Below are positions 1 to 12,618 of a stretch of 64,000 nt of DNA, piece by piece. Origin of the DNA: Serripes groenlandicus (lineage: Eukaryota; Mollusca; Bivalvia; Cardiida; Cardiidae); assembly GCA_031761405.1 (NCBI GenBank), contig JASEVX010000005.1, positions 309,454 through 373,453 on the forward strand. The letters run 5' to 3'. Position 1 is the stretch's first letter, and every line of letters begins with the position of its first letter. The notes beneath the pieces were generated by a model that worked only from the letters and a program-made list of their open reading frames with translations, ran no database searches and had not been told where the DNA came from. A program made the position numbers and the translations under genes.

Positions 1-1897
1 TCGTATGCTCGTGCGCGAAGCTCGAGTATTAAGGCCGTCAGGTTTGACAAAGTAATCAGAGTTATGTATTCGTTGCCGTTCTTTTCGTTGCCGTTTACCT
101 TCAGCTATAGAAGATCTAAAGATAACCCAGACCTAAAGATAACCTAGACCTACAGATATGTGCCAACAACATGTTCAACCGTGTACAACACCAACCAACA
201 GTAAGTTGACACTATCACAGTTCTCTTTACTACTAAGCGAATGCATGATCGTGAATGTTGTGTATGATGTTACCATTGCTTGACGTTGCACGGTAACAGC
301 CTCTAAAATCAACATTTTGAATGTGTAAATGATATCACATAAATTGATGTTAATTTTACTTAGCAAATATCATTGTTTAAAGTTGCATAGAATAATAAAT
401 TAATTGAAAGCTAAACGTACCATAGAATGTTTACACCGCTTAATGGAAAAAACATATTTTAAACTACAAGATATGAAAATGTAGCCAATATTAATATACC
501 GATGTGTGATTGTGGATCTATATTCAATAGCGTGCATTGAAATAATTCAAAAGTATGCATGTAGAAGAGTTTTGAATGTACCGACAAAAATAGCAGACGC
601 AGCAGTCTTAGGTGATCGTTAATAATTTCCATGAATTACTTATATTTGTAAAAGGGTAGTTAAAAAACGGTTTAAATATTGAATATGCCTGAAAAAAAGA
701 TATGCTAAAAATGTTTTAATATGTGGAAGCTATATGATTCATTTTGTTATGCTAATTGGCTATCGCATCGAAGAAATGTCTATGTGAATATTGATTTGGT
801 AAAGCTTGGGAAAATCAACAGTACTAAATGAAAATGAATTGGTGAAAAATATCTTTAAAGACTGAAGAATAATATATATTGTACAAAAGGTCGCAATCAA
901 TCTCAACTATGCCTTAGAACAAGTGTAAAAAACATCAAAATGTTTAAAGTTTATTGTATTTTCAGGCCAACGGCCCGTATACATACAACATACATACATG
1001 TATTTACATTCATGGGTTATCACAATTATATACATTATTTAAGACTGTATTTCTTATCCTAAAGGAAAAGTAAATATACATAGACAATTTTCTCATAGTT
1101 GTTGGATCTGTTACCATCAGCATATGGAAGTCGCTTATATTTGGATAAAGATAAATGTTTTGATATGTATATTACATTTTAGTTGGTTTTGTACAGCTAT
1201 TGCATGTTTTAGATCTGGAAAAGTTTAAGTTGCAGTATAACGTTAAGGTTACGTTACAGTAACACTATCTCAGAACATTTATGTCCAATATGTACACACA
1301 ACGAGAAAGAACTAGAACGAGCTTTAAATATCTTGCAAAGTTTATATAGAGCTATGGAGAAACGAAATATGTTCATAAGAGATCAATAATATTTCATTCT
1401 TATCTATTTTATATATTGCTTAATGTTTCCGGTTGGTGTATGCTTTCGGTGAATGTAAAGGTTGGAGGCCATATATCAATACCTCATTTGAATTAGTTGT
1501 TTTTTAGTCTATCAAACAAATCATGCAGTCTTGGAACTGACATGTTACCTGTACGAATTCCATGTTAACAGGGTCAAGCATTAGACTAACCTTTAACACT
1601 CGGTCGAATATTAATTGTGTTTCCAAGAACAAGGCTTTGGTAGTATAAAAAAGATGTGCAGTTTTGTTTCATCATCGATATATACTATAATGCAGTCAAT
1701 ATTAATGTACCGACTTGATTAGAATACATCAAATTGTCTCTTCTATTAACAAGTTTTCTAGAAACAGTACACGTCACCCAACAATCATTAAAATCAGTCG
1801 ATCTTGCCGTGCGTCGAAAGTGTTCTGACAGTCTCACATATTTCATGTCACAGATATCTTAATGGTTTTAAACTTTTATATACACACTGGTACATAC
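1..1897. other. Non-coding stretch downstream of the last recognised VPS13 exon
   Basis: AT-rich, with only short frames. At about 950-980 there is a minus-strand LINE-tail-like string (see 45610). Further VPS13 exons would be expected on the minus strand here or beyond the left edge, but I do not see one I can defend. Confidence 0.5.
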
Positions 1898-1979
1898 CTG
1901 TTGTATCAGTCTTCGACTTAGAGTGAGGTACCGGTGAAAGTACAGTTTTATACTCACATCCTTGCAACTGATCGTCCAA
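1898..1979 (-). CDS. VPS13: VPS13-family exon (DDQLxG...PVPxxKS signature)
   Basis: 82 nt: 27 codons in phase 0 after the acceptor TTTATTTTTAG, plus one base before the donor G|GTATGTAC. It reads LDDQLQGCEYKTVLSPVPHS and KSKTDTTG. VPS13 proteins have '(I/V)-D-(N/D)-Q-L-x-G-x-x-(F/Y)-x-x-V-(L/F)-x-P-V-P-x-x-K-(S/P)' downstream of the adaptor-binding region. The preceding family segment (the 'WLQY' region) should be encoded between 2.0 and 17.3 kb but was not found. The C-terminal exons lie beyond the left edge or are unrecognised. Confidence 0.75.
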
Positions 1980-4334
1980 CTAAAAATAAATTGTTTGAAA
2001 TGATTGATAAGCACCTAGAATAATTCAACAATAGTTTAATTATATCGAGATGTATATATATAAAACCCATATCCTGTGCTATGAACTGTTAATTTCTCAG
2101 ATGCACTATACTTTAGACAAGCGGCTTCTATAACAGGACACCAGCTGTCAACTACATATTGGTCATGTATGTTAATTGTTACTTACAACATACACACACA
2201 TTCATATTGACATTTACACTGAGTCAGAGAGTTTTGTTTATATGTAAGCATTAGGAAGAGTATATGTGTTTTCTTCAAATGACTGACCCATAAGTATAAA
2301 CGTCGTCAAAGAGCGAAGGACAGGCAATAGACCGACACATGACAGAGAAGAGGTCCATAAAAACATCAAGGAGAAGGACAGGCATCGTATTTTATTTAAT
2401 ATGCATGGTACAACAATAGGTCTTATAACAAAAACAGACCGACACAAACAAAAATGTGTCTGAACGACATGAATGTCAAAGCTGCCAGTCAAATATTTAA
2501 TTGCACACTAATGTACAATTGTGTAGCTATTTCAAAGGTCAATGGTCAGAATTATGCTGCAAATGTTCTGTTACAAACCAAGTTTAAAGCTATTCATCTT
2601 ATAATACAACTTGACTTAAGTATGCAAAACATATACATTTAATGCAAATATAATGTACAGAAATTTACAAATCGCAAGTGCATAACTTTCATTGGAATAC
2701 GCTGACGCACGCAAACTTGAAATATACTGTGTTATAAAACAAATATCCAGCAAATACAAGCATAACCGAGTAATACTGTAGACACAATTGTTCTCTGAAA
2801 CGAGTATATATCAAATGCATTTAACATTTGTGTGCATGTATGGAAATGTTGTTAATACATGTTTATATGAACTTATACAACAGGATATACCATTTATATA
2901 ACGACAGAAAATGACTGTAATAACGGTCTACGAGTTTGATAAAACATACATTTCTCATTTACTCACATACCTTCCATTTGTCATAATTAAGAAAATCATC
3001 AACTGATACTGACTACAGATCGAATCAGTTTAACTATGATACATTAAAAAATGCATAAAGCTATTCACGATGTTCTAGTGTATTTGCCATTCCTAAACAA
3101 AACTCATTTATTGAGTATATATGACACAAGAAAATTCATGAGTTCGGAAAAAGTAATACCTCAGTTTGCAAAGTAGCATATATTTTGCAAAACTGTTTTA
3201 CGTTGTTGAGTTTTAAACATGAATTAGTACTAAATTAATAAACAATGAAGAAGCATTTTGTTAAATGGCAGAATAAAGCGAATATTCTTAGGGTGGGTAT
3301 TTCCGTAAATTATCAGGAAACTCGATAATGTATATTGTATCACGAATGATGTCACAATCTCAGTTGCTCATGGATCCATGAGCAGCTATTTGGTAATTAG
3401 TCTTGGGATCAATACACCGAAACGTCATGAAATACAGTTCAACAATCCAATTACAGTATCCGTACAATTTTAGGCCTTAATATTTCAGGCTACTGTAGCT
3501 TGTTACTTCCTGCCTTATTTTCGCAAATACTTTAAGTTGTAATTGTAAATGTCGAATATATGAAAAACACAAACAGCTTACATAACTCTTTTAACATATC
3601 TGATTATTTTAAAGTTTATAGTGTCTTACCTAAACATGACTCAGTGCAAATTCTAAAATTGACGGATTTCATATATAATAACATATATATTAGGTATAAT
3701 ACGATGACTTAAAACCACAATACAACATTTATACCATATAAGTGTGTTTGGCTCCGTTTCAAAGTGTGTTCCCTTGATTTTAGATACTACGGTAATACAT
3801 TCCACTTGAGAAATAACTTCTGCAAACTACAACAATGAAGTACCATTTCTCTCTGCTAGATGCATCTTTAAAATATAGCTACCATTCGAAATGATTATTT
3901 TAATTATATCGCTATTCAATTGTAAATAGTACAATGTGTTTTAGCATTGTATTGGTACACACTTATGTACACACTATGTCTATACTGCTGTAAAAGCATA
4001 GTATTATAAAGTCCCGCTGTTGATCTCATGAATTGACAGTTAGTTTAAAATGCTTATTTTGATATTGAGGTATAGAAAATATGTTTGAAATGATAAAGAG
4101 ATTAATTGAAACTCTGACACCATAATAATAATAATCAAAGCACTGACATTACTGGTAGGACAGTTGTGTTAATGTTAATTCAGCGGTTTGTACATGTCAA
4201 CTCTATAGCACAAATAATGTTATTATACGAGTTGAACTGGTGAACTTGTTTTTTATTCCAAGACGATGCATACTAGCATTCGACCTTGAACTAGATTTGT
4301 ATTCAGATCAAAAGTCCACTGATAAGAATATATC
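1980..4334. other. Intronic stretch, nothing recognised
   Basis: AT-rich sequence with short frames lacking protein-like motifs. The only notable item is the 20-bp palindrome at 3365. Confidence 0.5.
3365..3384. repeat. Perfect 20-bp palindrome
   Basis: TGCTCATGGATCCATGAGCA is its own reverse complement. It stands in intronic or intergenic sequence with nothing else recognised nearby. Confidence 0.9.
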
Positions 4335-4885
4335 AAATTGAGCCTTTGGCTCAGGTGATCAAACAAGAGGACCATGATAGTCCCATGTTGCTCACCTTAT
4401 TTAATAGAACATAAACAGTTTCCTATGATCTTACATTAATCGTACAATGAACATAATCAAATCCTCCTGGTGTCTAAGTTTTCAACAGATCGGAATAGTT
4501 TCAACATTATTGTTAAAGAGTCGCCCAAGGACCATCTATGCGAATTCCTTTGACAGAAAACTTTTCATGTTTCACCTAAATGGACCTGTATCTACATATT
4601 AACCCAACACACCTCTTGAGATCAATAGTTTTCAAAAGGTCAGAATAATGGGAACAATCTTGGTATAGAGTCACTCAAGGAATATTTGTACCAAATTATT
4701 TTCAAATCGAGCCTTTACTTTTGAACAAGATTTTTCAAACGTTTTCATATTAAAAATAAAACGAAAAATAACGAAACAAGCCCCGCCCAGTGCCGAACTT
4801 TCAAGAAATAATGTTCAAAGGTCACCAAAAAACATTTGTGCCATTTTTTTTTTCAATCGGACATTTAGTTTTTGACAAGATTATT
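4335..4885. repeat. Dispersed repeat R1, copy a
   Basis: Contains AAGAGGACCATGATAGTCCC and GCTCACCTTATTTAATAG at the left, then internal segments GTTTTCAACAGATCGGAATA, GAGTCACTCAAGGAA and TTTGAACAAGATTTTTCAA shared with the copies at 46-47 kb. It is directly preceded by AAATTGAGCCTTTGGCTC, the right end of another copy, so two copies may be joined. Non-coding. Confidence 0.65.
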
Positions 4886-5282
4886 ATAAAGTGATCACTA
4901 TCTTCACATTCAAGTGGACCAAGGTGGTTCTTAATCGCTCAAATGATTTATAGAAATTAAATAGTTTTCTTTGTTTTAATTCTATACAAGCAAGTAAGTA
5001 AAATAAGAAATGCTCCATTTTGAACACATTTTGATGCCGGATTGGAGCCATGTTTATCAACCAATCAATATGACTTTTGTAGACGGTCTCCGAACGAATA
5101 ATTATACCAATTGATTTTTGAATCAGACACATGGTAGTATTGCGTACATGTTTCCCAAAAATGTCCAAATATATTATTCCTTATATGTAAGTAACTATGG
5201 AAATAAAAAACTACTTATAAATTAAATAGAGGCGAAATTGCTCATGATGAGCGTGTATCATATTGCATTAATGTTTTCAACG

Positions 5283-5529
5283 CAGTGGAAGACAGTGGTG
5301 CAGTGGAAGACAGTGGTGCAGTGGAAGACAGCGGTGCAGAGGTAGAGCGTCGGCCTCTCACATCAAAGGTCCCTGGTTCGAGTCCCGTGATGAGCGGGTC
5401 CTGACTTTGGGATTTTTCCACACAATCGGCGCGAGTACTGGTTAAGTATCCAGGAAGCAGACATCGAGCGTGATTAATATAAGCTTAAAGCTTGTTTCGC
5501 AATCGATTTAAAATAAATAAGTTTAAACT
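5283..5529 (+). mobile_element. tRNA-derived SINE with tandem 18-bp head
   Basis: A tRNA-like head with an A-box region (GCAGAGGTAGAGCGTCGG) and a B box GGTTCGAGTCC at 5375-5385, followed by an unrelated body to AAAATAAATAAGTTTAAACT. The head is preceded by three copies of CAGTGGAAGACAGTGGTG (5283-5300, 5301-5318, 5319-5336), the third with one change. Possible 8-bp target duplication AACGCAGT at 5279-5286 and 5530-5537. Confidence 0.75.
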
Positions 5530-5537
5530 AACGCAGT

Positions 5538-6177
5538 CATCTTCAGAAGCACCAGAAAGCTTCTGTATGTGGAAAAGGCGAAATTAAATTGTTGAGTGCC
5601 ATTTTATTATATGAAAGGCAGCCGTTACTAAACACATGCAACAACTACATAAATGTTTGTTTTTCTTTGGTCAGTTTCGAAACAGGTGTTCTGTGGAATA
5701 GTTTGTAAAAAGCAATGGAAATATTTGTTTCAAACCTTCTTTTTTAAAAAGCAAAGAAAATGTGTGTCTAAATAAAAGTGCAATGAATGAATAACGTTGA
5801 AGACATCATAGTGAAGGGATAAGTTAAATAAATTCCTACTTTTAGCACATTACTTTCGAAAGATGTTTGCTGCAGATGTGTGAAAACGTTTTGTTTCGTG
5901 AAAATGCGTCTTCAAGCATGTAAGGTCACCTTATATTAACTGAACTTTAATTTCTGCATCCGGCAAATTATTGAATCAAGTATATTTCCCCCCCCCCCCC
6001 CATAAATAAACCACGTCATACAAAAGCGATTTCCAAGTCCCTTCAACCAGCTAAGCTAAGGATATTCCTTGTTCGTCATCTACACACAAGCATATGTGAC
6101 TCAACAGGAGAAAAACAATTACTTTATCAAGAGAAATAGGACTATAAAGGTATAAAATTAAAATATAATTTAATTTA
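5538..6177. other. Intronic stretch with a poly-C run
   Basis: No gene seen. A run of C bases at about 5988-6001 is the only low-complexity feature. Confidence 0.5.
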
Positions 6178-6458
6178 AGAATGTTTCAACTATTTGTTCC
6201 GCTTCGGATTTTATTGTTTCGGGCGTAGCTGTCTGTTTTGTTAGGAACGTAGTAACTCCGAAAATAACGTTTATTAATTGTGTTGACTCTGGAACGGATG
6301 TCTGTCGACAACAGTCCCAATCCCAAAAAGCACCGTACTTTTGTGAAATCATCAATCTCTTTTTATGTACGGTTGTCGACAGACATCCATTCCAGAGTCA
6401 ACATGCAGCTCAGCCGAAACAAAGCTCCGCCGTAGCAAATAGTTCTAAGTGGAATAAT
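6178..6458. mobile_element. Foldback MITE (long imperfect hairpin)
   Basis: GTTGACTCTGGAACGGATGT (6282-6301, extending to 6312) is the complement of 6372-6402 with one mismatch in 31. The pairing extends outward imperfectly: AACTATTTGTTCCGCTTCGG...GTAGCTG near 6187-6230 pairs with 6409-6447. It also extends inward (ACCGTAC near 6332 with GTACGGT near 6366). About 280 bp, no coding potential. Confidence 0.75.
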
Positions 6459-6894
6459 TGTCCTGCCAAGCAGAAGCGATGATCAGAGCACTGAAATGAC
6501 TTGTGGGCCGGTTGTGATGGTATTCGGAAATTAAGGTCAGACAGGCGGTTGCATTAGTATGCAAGGGGTGTTTGTCACATATGAATGCCCTCTTTACCAA
6601 ATAAGATTAGTCACTTTGAAATAGCAATTTAATTTTAGTATGCCTATGGATTTTAAATTGATTATGTCGACAACATTCAGATTAGATACCATTATAACCA
6701 CTGCATAGTGTGAAATACCCGTGCGTATAAGGGGTGGGCTTGGTAATCACACAAGTGTGTGGGGGGGGGGGGGTGTGTGTAAGTCAACATGTCATTGTTA
6801 ATGATAGTGTGTGTGGAAATCTGTACGATGTAATATAATCAATAGTCATTGTAGGTTAAAAAGACAATTTATGTAGTTTTCCTTTAAATTATGA

Positions 6895-7745
6895 ATAAAC
6901 TCGAGGACCATTATGGTCCTATTTCGCTCACCTGTGTAATATAACTACGATAAGTGTCCATGTGTATATGAGGAAATCAAGCCCCTGATAACTTTCAAAG
7001 CTGTTTAATTGTTCAAATTGTCATTTTTCTACTTTTAATAATATGATGAGTAATCCTCTAATCTCTGTTACACTCAATCTGAAGGTGTTAATCACACCAT
7101 CTTACCTACCAAGATAATTAATGTCTGATCCTAAACAATGAACATTTTTCTTATAACTTAATCACAGAGGTTTTTTGCAGGGAAATTTTGGAGTGAAAAT
7201 GGATGTTAGCCAGATGACTTTTTTTCTGAGCCACTTTTAGCCAATGGATCAAATGGCTTATGACAGTGGTGTGTAGAGTGTCACCAAACGACCGTGTGCC
7301 AATTATTTTCAAATATGAGGTATTATTTAGATCGAGAAGTTGTTTTAAGTTCTAACTATACACATGTAAGGAAAACAAGATCTGACCTTTAGCGAAAATG
7401 ATTTTAAATTGATCGATACGATTTAAACAATCTTGGAAGGGAGTCACTCAAAGAACACTATTTTCAAATCGGCCTAATTATTTCGGACAAGAAGGTTTTT
7501 TTTAAGTTCTGGTAATTTCCCCTTTATTAATGCCGCAGCAATGAAAGATCTACATGGAATTCAATTCATTGAACACCATTGAAAGAGGACCTCATAAGGA
7601 AAATTCCTTTGGAATTATTTTGAATGTGTTCCGTTGGTTTAAGAGGAGAAGTTGTTTCTAGGAAAATCTTAAGGGACTGACGATGAAGACGATGCCAGAC
7701 GGTAAGTGACTACAATAGATCAAATTGCACTTTGTGCTCAAGAAG
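6895..7745. repeat. Dispersed repeat R1, copy b
   Basis: Left end TCGAGGACCATTATGGTCCT and TTCGCTCACCTG; right end GATCAAATTGCACTTTGTGC followed by TCAAGAAGACTG. Internal segments include CCGCAGCAATGAAAGATCTA and CGTTGGTTTAAGAGGAGAAG, matching CCGCAGCATCTACAGTTCTA and CGTTGGTTGAGTAGGAGAAG near 47.4 kb. Small spurious frames only. Confidence 0.65.
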
Positions 7746-7889
7746 ACTGAACCATAACAATTTGTAGATCTTTTTTTACAGTTTGATCCAAATCGATGCA
7801 TTAAAACAAGAAAATTGTGATGATAACTTAATATATCGGTGTGCAAGCATAATCCTAGTAAAACAAGTGAACTTTGGCAAAATCCATTT

Positions 7890-8535
7890 AAAAATTGAAT
7901 CAGAATGGTGATATGACCCTATATGACTCACCTGAGACATACCTATGTCCAAAAGTGACAACAAATTAACCGTAAGCACAAACAATCTGACAAGACAAAC
8001 AATTAATAAGACTAATTTACACGACTATTTTCTATAAAATGTGACTTTTATAGTAACATAATTGATCTGTTGCATTTGTTTGTAATCTCAGGTGATCCAC
8101 ACACACACTTTGACCAGAGTTCATGACGATTGGGTATTACATGTGACTCAAGACCGTTAATAAAGTTTTCATTTGATTTGTTCCACTGACATCTTGTATA
8201 CATACACATTCAACCGCATGTCTGACCTTAATTTACGAATACAAACACAACTGTCCCGACAGTACCCTCAATGCTTTGAAACAAATGAAGGTACATGTAT
8301 AGGAAACTGTATGACAATAATGCTATTTTATCGAAGGAACTCAATGTTGCTTAAAGACGATTTACGTTTATTACAATTCGCGTACATTCTTGTGAAATTA
8401 TGACGGAATTGGTCCATTAGTTTTAGTAGAGAAGTTGCTTGTAAGAATATATGACGCCGACGATGAAGGACGCCAGGCGGTGAGTGATAAAAAAAGCTAA
8501 CCCCACACATCGTGCTTCAGTGAGCTATTAAAGTG
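7890..8535. repeat. Dispersed repeat R1, copy c (diverged)
   Basis: Begins near TATGACTCACCTGAG and ends with GTTTTAGTAGAGAAGTTGCT and CATCGTGCTTCAGTGAGC. It shares the end pattern of the family, but the middle is hard to align by eye. It follows copy b after a gap of about 150 bp. Confidence 0.45.
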
Positions 8536-9850
8536 ACAATATTTACAATTACATGTGATATCTCCTCGCTTTAGTACTAACGATATATTGTGAACGATGA
8601 AACCAGTTTGGTTGAGCCAAATGACAATTACCGTGCTTAAAACACTAACATCATTGACCTATCATGTTAATTTATTCATACAAGCTTAAACGGACATTTG
8701 TTAGACTATTGGCATATCTTCAACTTTTATTTGTTGCTTCACTGACAACATTATGATGTGACAAACAATACGGAACGATGCAGACATTTCCTAACTGATA
8801 TTACTATTTAATATTTATCCATGATGATACTAGTCAAATACATACCGGAACAAACTTTAGCGAGTCAGTTTTATATAAGTTACATCGTTTTTTGATCTCT
8901 GAGTTTTAATCTCCTGTCCGGAAATCGAATAATAGCAAATAAAGGGATGTGAAACAATATAAACAATGTTGGAATACTAAATAATCAGATTATCAAAATA
9001 AGTTCAGTAAACTTTAAATAAAAACATGTGAATATTATACACGTATTAAATGAACTAACAAGATACAAATTAAGCTAGTATTAGAACATTTTTTTAAATT
9101 AGATAATTTCGTGTTGCGAAACTTCAAAACATTAAGTATAACACTTTATTACAGAATCAATACAGATGAAATAAGTATACACACAAATATACTCATTTCT
9201 TATCACTCTGACGAGCTATATGTTTCAGTCCACCTAACAGTAGAAACAATAACCCCCTCCGAGGTATTTGATAAAATAACACTACTTAAAATTAAAGAAC
9301 AATAGGTAATACATTGTTCCTTTGAATCCGACAAAACGTTGTGATAACTTCATAAAGTCGCTTAGAAAGATGTTGGGAAATGAATTTAGAATGAATGTAA
9401 TCCCGATACAGCCAAGTACAAAAATGGTATGGAAGTGACCAAAACATTTGCAAGGACTAGTTCTATTGGAATCTGGAAACAATTGACCACGTCCGTGACC
9501 GCATTCAAATTCAATTTGAAGTTATTAATGAATGACTTTTTATACAAGAAAGTATTCCTATTTGCTATTTTATTGTGTAGCATAGTTATGTAACATTTAC
9601 CCTGTTACAAATTATCATTATTCGTAACACACATTGATCTATGTGAATTGTAAATGTTTTTAACATATACCAAATAATTACCTGAATTGCGTTTATCTTT
9701 GCATGGAGCTGGACCTGGTGATTGGATTTCTTGCACTCTAACTAGATACCCCCCCCCCCCGAAAACTGCGCCGAATCTTGCCCATGCTAATGTCAATCAT
9801 AGATTCGTCAATATATTCAATTGGATTTGGCCTGTCCTGGAAGTTTAATA
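8536..9850. other. Intronic stretch, nothing recognised
   Basis: Short frames at 9111-9583 and a C10 run near 9750; no domain or splice-bounded exon that fits VPS13. Confidence 0.5.
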
Positions 9851-10295
9851 GAATGAATGAATGAATGGGATGTTAAGGCCCGTCGACATCTAAGTTCGTT
9901 TTGGGCGCTTATTAAAATTCGTGAACAACTGTAAATGATGAAATAATAAAAATGTGATTTGAAACATAAACATCGAGAATATTAGACAAAATAATTAAAC
10001 ATGATGTATGTGAAACTTAACATTAATAAAAAACAACATTTAGGCCAATAGGTTATAAGCAAACACATTATATTAGGCCAATATATGAGTATGTTATACT
10101 TAACATAAAGATAACACTTATATGAGAAAGTCTAAAGCAGGATCAGTAAGTTTAATATGCAAAATCAAGGCAAGACATCATCATATCTTATTTAAAAAAA
10201 ATATTCCCCTTAGGAATTTAAAAACAAGTTTAGGTTTGACAGATTCAAAGAGCTGACGCATACTATGAGCCTTGAAATACCTGTCACACATGCCA
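9851..10295 (-). mobile_element. Nimb-like LINE 3'-end fragment, copy 1
   Basis: Starts with the (GAAT)n tail and AAGGCCCGTCGACA, then GGGCGCTTATTAAAATTCG and TGTAAATGATGAAATAATAA, collinear with the reference copy from 36406 to about 36840. It is lost near ATACTATGAGCCTTGAAATA. This is a 5'-truncated 3' end of about 445 bp with no coding domain beyond the last codons of ORF2. Confidence 0.85.
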
Positions 10296-10434
10296 CCGTG
10301 CATACGTAAACTACATGTGTCTGGGAAGGCTGTTGTAATTAATTGTGAACGTGATTGTTATGTTACATATGCATAAGATACTGGTAGATACACAGTGTTC
10401 AAACCTTATAGCAAAGTCTTTAATAGTGATTATA

Positions 10435-12618
10435 TGTTTACATATACTTATTCGTTCGCTACTGATGTCCGTAACGATGGACCGTCAATGCTTGCGGAAT
10501 ATCACGAGTTTGTGTCCATAATGAAGAAAGAGTTTGTCCTCGATCAAAAGAGTAGTCGGTTCGCCTTCTCCGATCAGAGCATCTAGTCCAAGACTTTCAA
10601 ATAACAGAGCTCTCGCGCACCAAAGAGACAAATGTCTGCAGGTTAGTTTGTACAAAAGTCCTGTCAAAAAACAATACGTTGTAGAGTTTATGGGTAACTT
10701 ATTAGCTTGTGGTCATGCCCTGATCACTGAGTTACCGGGTGATGCAGAATGGTGGTATTTGCCAATCATTTCAATCTACCATCCATTAAAGACCAAAAAC
10801 ATGAGGGTAGACTTTTATTCGAGTGTACAGTCTCCCTCAATTAAGTGTTACTTTAAGGTTCTGTTTTATTTAACCAATAATATGATAGGTGTTTAGTCAA
10901 TGCTTAGTAGCAGTATCAGTATATGTATAACATATGTTTTACTATTTTGGCGTTAGAGGGAATGATAGGGATTATCTCCGATTTTTATTGCATAAAGATA
11001 ATGATACTTTAAAGCCGCTTGTAGAGTACCGTACGACGTACACATACGTGTTTTTGAATTGTTTCTCATTTTTCATCGAACATTACGGGTTGAGAACAGC
11101 TATATAGTGTGCTGAAAGTGACGTCACCAGAGTTTGTGCCTAGATACTTTTATGTAGATGATGGAATAACCTCCTGTCCTTCTGTGTCTAAATCGAACTA
11201 TTTGATTGAGCATACTCAGGCGTAACTGGCCGTTACTTGGTTGTTACGTATTCATTACATAACGTCTAACAACCTCGATGATATGACAAGCTTTCCAAAA
11301 ACTCATTTGGCCGATGACTTATACCTCATTGACTTCGATAAGAAAAATCTCCCCGCACAGCATATTTTATGAGTATAGTGGGGTTTGAACCAAGGCTATT
11401 TCATGTTTAATAATCAGTAACAAGACAAGCTCTAATAGAGGTATTATGTCAACTATTCATAGTGTTTATTACCCTTTAGGCTTACTTGCACAAATAATCA
11501 TTGATGTTAGGCTGTTACTTAGAGATGAAGTATATACTGGCGTTGCCAGGGACGAACCGTTACCAAATGATACTGAGGTCAAATGGGCAATAGTTTGAAT
11601 AATTTGAACTATTTTAAATTTCATGGATTTGTTTTGAGGTCCCACTTAATACACTGAAAAGCCTTGAACACGAAAAAGGCCATAGCGGCTTTAGTCTTTA
11701 TGGGGTTCAAGTAGTAAAACTGGCTACGTTAGTTTTGTTACGGGCAAAGCCAAGGTTATCCCAAGCAAAGGACACACTATACCATGCTGAGAGTTTAACG
11801 CTGTTGTCCCCACAACGTAGTAGTACATTTTGGTTTCAGAAAATCTTCATGTCAATTTTACAAAATATGATTCTACATAGATAGTAGATTTGTATTAGAG
11901 AACAATGTCCCGAAGGTCTGACACTTACGTTAGTAACCGCATACATACAATTAACCGTGTAAGTAACCCTCACCAATGGAAGTATATTATATCTGAAACG
12001 AATGCTGCCGAAGTAGGAAATAGAGATACAAGTCCAATCCAGTTACTGAGTAGTGTTTGGCTTTCAGGACCAGCATTTTAGCATGATGAAGTGGTGAAGG
12101 GGCCATAGTTCTAATAGTAGATCATCACTAAGATTTGGAAGTTCATACTTGAGTAGTTATTATGTATTATGGTAACCACTGTGTAACACCGTTAAGGGCT
12201 CGCTAAGAGCGTTTCTTATCTAGTTGATTTGTTTTTAATTTGAAATACTTGTGCACATTGTGTTTTTTGATCGGTTTAGCATATTTGTTCGCTGTCAAGT
12301 TAACATAAATGTTGTCTAAAGGCAAAGATCTTTATTCTCACAGAAGAATAGATGATAGTTTAAATGTAGAAATTGATAGTTAGACCTAACAAAATCCCAT
12401 AATTACGTATCGGCAGTCCTTTATTGTCACTGAACACGTCTATTGATGGTGTTGGTCGGCTTCGTGTAGGAGGATGTCTCCTTCTGAGTAGTAGCCCCTT
12501 TGAGGTTAAACACTCTCATATCAAACCTGTCAAACATCATGTTACAAAGCTACTTAACCCACAGTTATGAGTCCGTGCATCATCAGGGGCGTTTGTTTAC
12601 AGAAAGAGCAGTTAGGCA
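10435..12618 (+). mobile_element. Degraded BEL/Pao retrotransposon pol relic
   Basis: Pieces of a BEL/Pao polyprotein in order on the plus strand. 10485-10545 has EYHEFVSIMKKEF; 10640-10830 has CLQVSLYKSPVKKQYVVEF and EWWYLPIISIYHPLKTKN, the 'WYLP...HP.K...RV' reverse transcriptase motif. 11700-11815 has SKTGYVSFVTGKAKVIPSKG-HTIP, the pol connection/RNase H region. 12441-12560 has GVGRLRVGG and PFEVKHSHIKPVKHHVTKLL, the region before the integrase zinc finger. Frames are scrambled and large parts are unreadable. The relic stops at 12618, where a Nimb-like LINE 3' end begins. No LTR recognised. Confidence 0.7.

Noticed and set aside
5337..5410. Functional tRNA gene
   Set aside because: The A and B boxes are present but the cloverleaf is imperfect and a SINE body and tail follow, so it is a tRNA-derived SINE head.
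6170..6355. 61-codon minus-strand frame near 6.2 kb
   Set aside because: Lies across one arm of the hairpin MITE; no protein signature.
10485..10667. Minus-strand frame over 10.5-10.7 kb
   Set aside because: It is the shadow of the plus-strand BEL/Pao reverse transcriptase motif WYLP...HP.
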